NCBI RefSeq assembly: GCF_900167605.1
Contig: NZ_FUYH01000010.1
Coordinates: forward strand, 46,263 to 110,262
Reading direction: 5' to 3'
DNA: 64,000 bases
Source: Caloramator quimbayensis
Lineage (GTDB): Bacteria > Bacillota > Clostridia > Clostridiales > Caloramatoraceae
The translations under genes were made by a program, and so were the position numbers. The notes below the pieces were generated by a model that saw only the letters and a list, made by a program, of their open reading frames with translations, was not told the origin of the DNA and searched no databases. Below are positions 62,774 through 64,000 of the stretch, piece by piece; positions within the stretch are counted from its first letter, which is position 1; every line of letters starts with the position of its first letter.

Positions 62774-63817
62774 AAATTCATATATGCATGCTTTAACAAG
62801 ATTTTTATCATATCCCCAGGAATTCATTCCTGTAATTTTCATGTCAGTAGAGTATTTTTTAAATCGATTAGGAAGATCTATTTCCCCTCTTATACCGCTT
62901 CCAGCATCTAAAAGATTTATATATAGTATATTTGTTGAATTTAATTTTTTAAATTTTTCCATTGAAGAATCGACATTCATATCTATTATTATATTATCAT
63001 CAAAATATCCTGAGTATATTAAAGAAGATTTAATATTGCTGCTCGTATCTGTAACTTCATCAACTATGATTATGCCGTCATATTTAATGGGCATATTTTT
63101 TACTCTATTACTTATCGATTCAGCAAAAAGATTAGAATTATAAATCGGTTCAGTAAATTTTATTTTTATTCCCATTTTATATAGATACTCTAAATCTATT
63201 TGATTTTTAACTACATCTTCTATTGCGCGGCTTTTAGTGTAATTAATAATAGTTATGCTTCCACATCCATCAAGTATAGCAGAGTTTATAGCACTATTAA
63301 TTTCTGGGTAGTAACCTGAAAATGCTATATAAAAAAAGTAAGGTTTATAATTTAAAAGCGAACTTCTAACATCCTCTGCAACTTTTGTAAGTTCATTTAT
63401 CTTTGGGTTGACTTTAAGTATTTTGTATTTTTGTTTTATTTGAAATGCATATATTGGTTTTAAAATGTAAGGAGCATCTTTAAAAAAGTAATTAGAATAA
63501 TATGGAGTATATTTTTCCATTTCTCCTTCGCAGTAGAATATTACTGCTTCCTTATTAGTGGATATGATACTAATATTGGGGAGCATATATTTTACAGGTT
63601 TAAAAATAATAAAGCTGGTTATAAAATAGGAAAATATAAAACATGCAAAAATCAAAATAAACTCTAAAATTTTTATCTTTTTTATCTTTTTTCTATAAAT
63701 GAATAAAAATATAACTGTAAATAATAGCATAGGAATGAATAGGAAATAATAGCTGTAAGGAGCACAAAGAATTAAACATATCATTATTCCCCAAAATATT
63801 GATAGTAAAATCAACAA
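62753..63817 (-). CDS. Membrane protein of unknown function, weakly ferrochelatase-like
   Basis: A 354-residue protein with about three N-terminal membrane helices (about 1-90) and an extracytoplasmic or cytosolic domain of 260 residues. That part holds AVIFYCEGEMEKYTPYY, FYIAFSGYYPEINSAINSAILDGCGSITIINYTKS and a second-half DGIIIVDEVTDTSS. The first stretch faintly recalls chelatase folds, but motifs are not conserved and I do not assign it. The start is TTG 63817 with GGAGGTGAT upstream; a longer frame to 63913 would begin inside the structured repeat. Confidence 0.55.
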   Translation of the reverse strand: MLILLSIFWGIMICLILCAPYSYYFLFIPMLLFTVIFLFIYRKKIKKIKILEFILIFACFIFSYFITSFIIFKPVKYMLPNISIISTNKEAVIFYCEGEMEKYTPYYSNYFFKDAPYILKPIYAFQIKQKYKILKVNPKINELTKVAEDVRSSLLNYKPYFFYIAFSGYYPEINSAINSAILDGCGSITIINYTKSRAIEDVVKNQIDLEYLYKMGIKIKFTEPIYNSNLFAESISNRVKNMPIKYDGIIIVDEVTDTSSNIKSSLIYSGYFDDNIIIDMNVDSSMEKFKKLNSTNILYINLLDAGSGIRGEIDLPNRFKKYSTDMKITGMNSWGYDKNLVKACIYEFLSCSLK

Positions 63818-63886
63818 AATATCACCTCCATAGAATTTTATTCCAAAGAGGAGGGAAATATTATTAATTTTAAATGTAACCATAAT

Positions 63887-64000
63887 GCTGCACAGCCAAT
63901 CTTTACCGCTCATTTTGAAGCTCTAAGCCTCACTTCCTTAAAACCCAAGAACTTTTGGAACTCGCTGCGCTCAAACAGCCAAAAGTTCTAAGGGTTTTGG
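63887..64000. repeat. Dispersed structured repeat, copy 2 (cut by window end)
   Basis: From about 63888 it follows copy 1 (30305 onward) at roughly 80-85 percent identity by eye: CTGCACAGCCAATCTTT, GCTCATTT, GAAGCTCTAAGCCT, then the central hairpin. Here AAAACCC (63940-63946) pairs with GGGTTTT (63992-63998) and AGAACTTTTGG (63948-63958) with CCAAAAGTTCT (63979-63989). The outer 15-bp end repeat of copy 1 is only partly kept on this side; the other end lies outside the window. Confidence 0.82.

Overview
The window looks like a chromosomal segment of a low-GC, anaerobic, spore-forming member of the Clostridia. The evidence is AT-rich sequence, strong GGAGG-type ribosome binding sites, frequent TTG/GTG starts, a methylaspartate-type glutamate fermentation cluster, two archaeal/vacuolar-type ATPase operons, a SpoVB-like protein, and two HesB-like genes with in-frame UGA codons that imply selenocysteine use. 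The gene content would fit the Clostridiaceae (Clostridium tetanomorphum or Caloramator-like organisms), but the species cannot be fixed from sequence alone.

Region 1 (1-10170) is a catabolic cluster. It holds 3-methylaspartate ammonia-lyase (5' end outside the window), a MazG-like protein, and a two-subunit class I hydro-lyase that in this context is probably mesaconase. These are followed by an adenosylcobalamin-type riboswitch, a YitT-family membrane protein, a CitDEF-type lyase (probably citramalate lyase) with its maturation enzymes CitC, CitX and CitG, and a glutaminase. Together they would convert glutamine to glutamate and, through methylaspartate, mesaconate and citramalate, to acetate and pyruvate. 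The first step, glutamate mutase, needs B12 and should lie to the left of the window.

Region 2 (10230-13160) contains tRNA-Gly(CCC), an HD-GYP protein, a DUF3842 protein, a small membrane protein, a Dabb protein and a 37-residue ORF. Region 3 (13457-23077) is the first V-type ATPase operon (H, C, a truncated I, full I, K, F, E, A, B, D). Region 4 (23218-25800) has a YhaM-like nuclease, tRNA-Pro(GGG), a small unknown protein and a peptidoglycan amidase. Region 5 (25816-36033) is an alpha-glucan module: MalEFG importer, LacI-type regulator, lipoprotein alpha-amylase, glucan phosphorylase and GH65 phosphorylase, with three matching LacI-type operators. A 187-nt structured repeat sits between the regulator and the amylase.

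Region 6 (36229-48200) carries an Mrp ATPase, a HesB-like selenoprotein, two RluD-type pseudouridine synthases, a giant secreted nucleotidase, a DUF4367-like protein, a SpoVB flippase, an M29 aminopeptidase and a zinc-PLC-like protein. Region 7 (48274-58981) has a gene remnant, a B12-binding radical SAM protein and the second V-type ATPase operon (H, I, K, E, C, F, A, B, D), whose K subunit carries the sodium-site motif. Region 8 (59063-64000) holds a CapA-like lipoprotein, peptide deformylase, a second HesB-like selenoprotein gene divergent from an ECF transporter S component, a GntR regulator, a membrane protein of unknown function, and a second copy of the structured repeat at the edge.

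The strongest leads are four. The dispersed repeat shows compensatory base-pair changes between its copies. Two unlinked recoded selenoprotein genes share a promoter and operator layout resembling CsoR/CstR sites. The two V-ATPases differ in ion-site residues. A B12 riboswitch lies inside a B12-dependent catabolic cluster.
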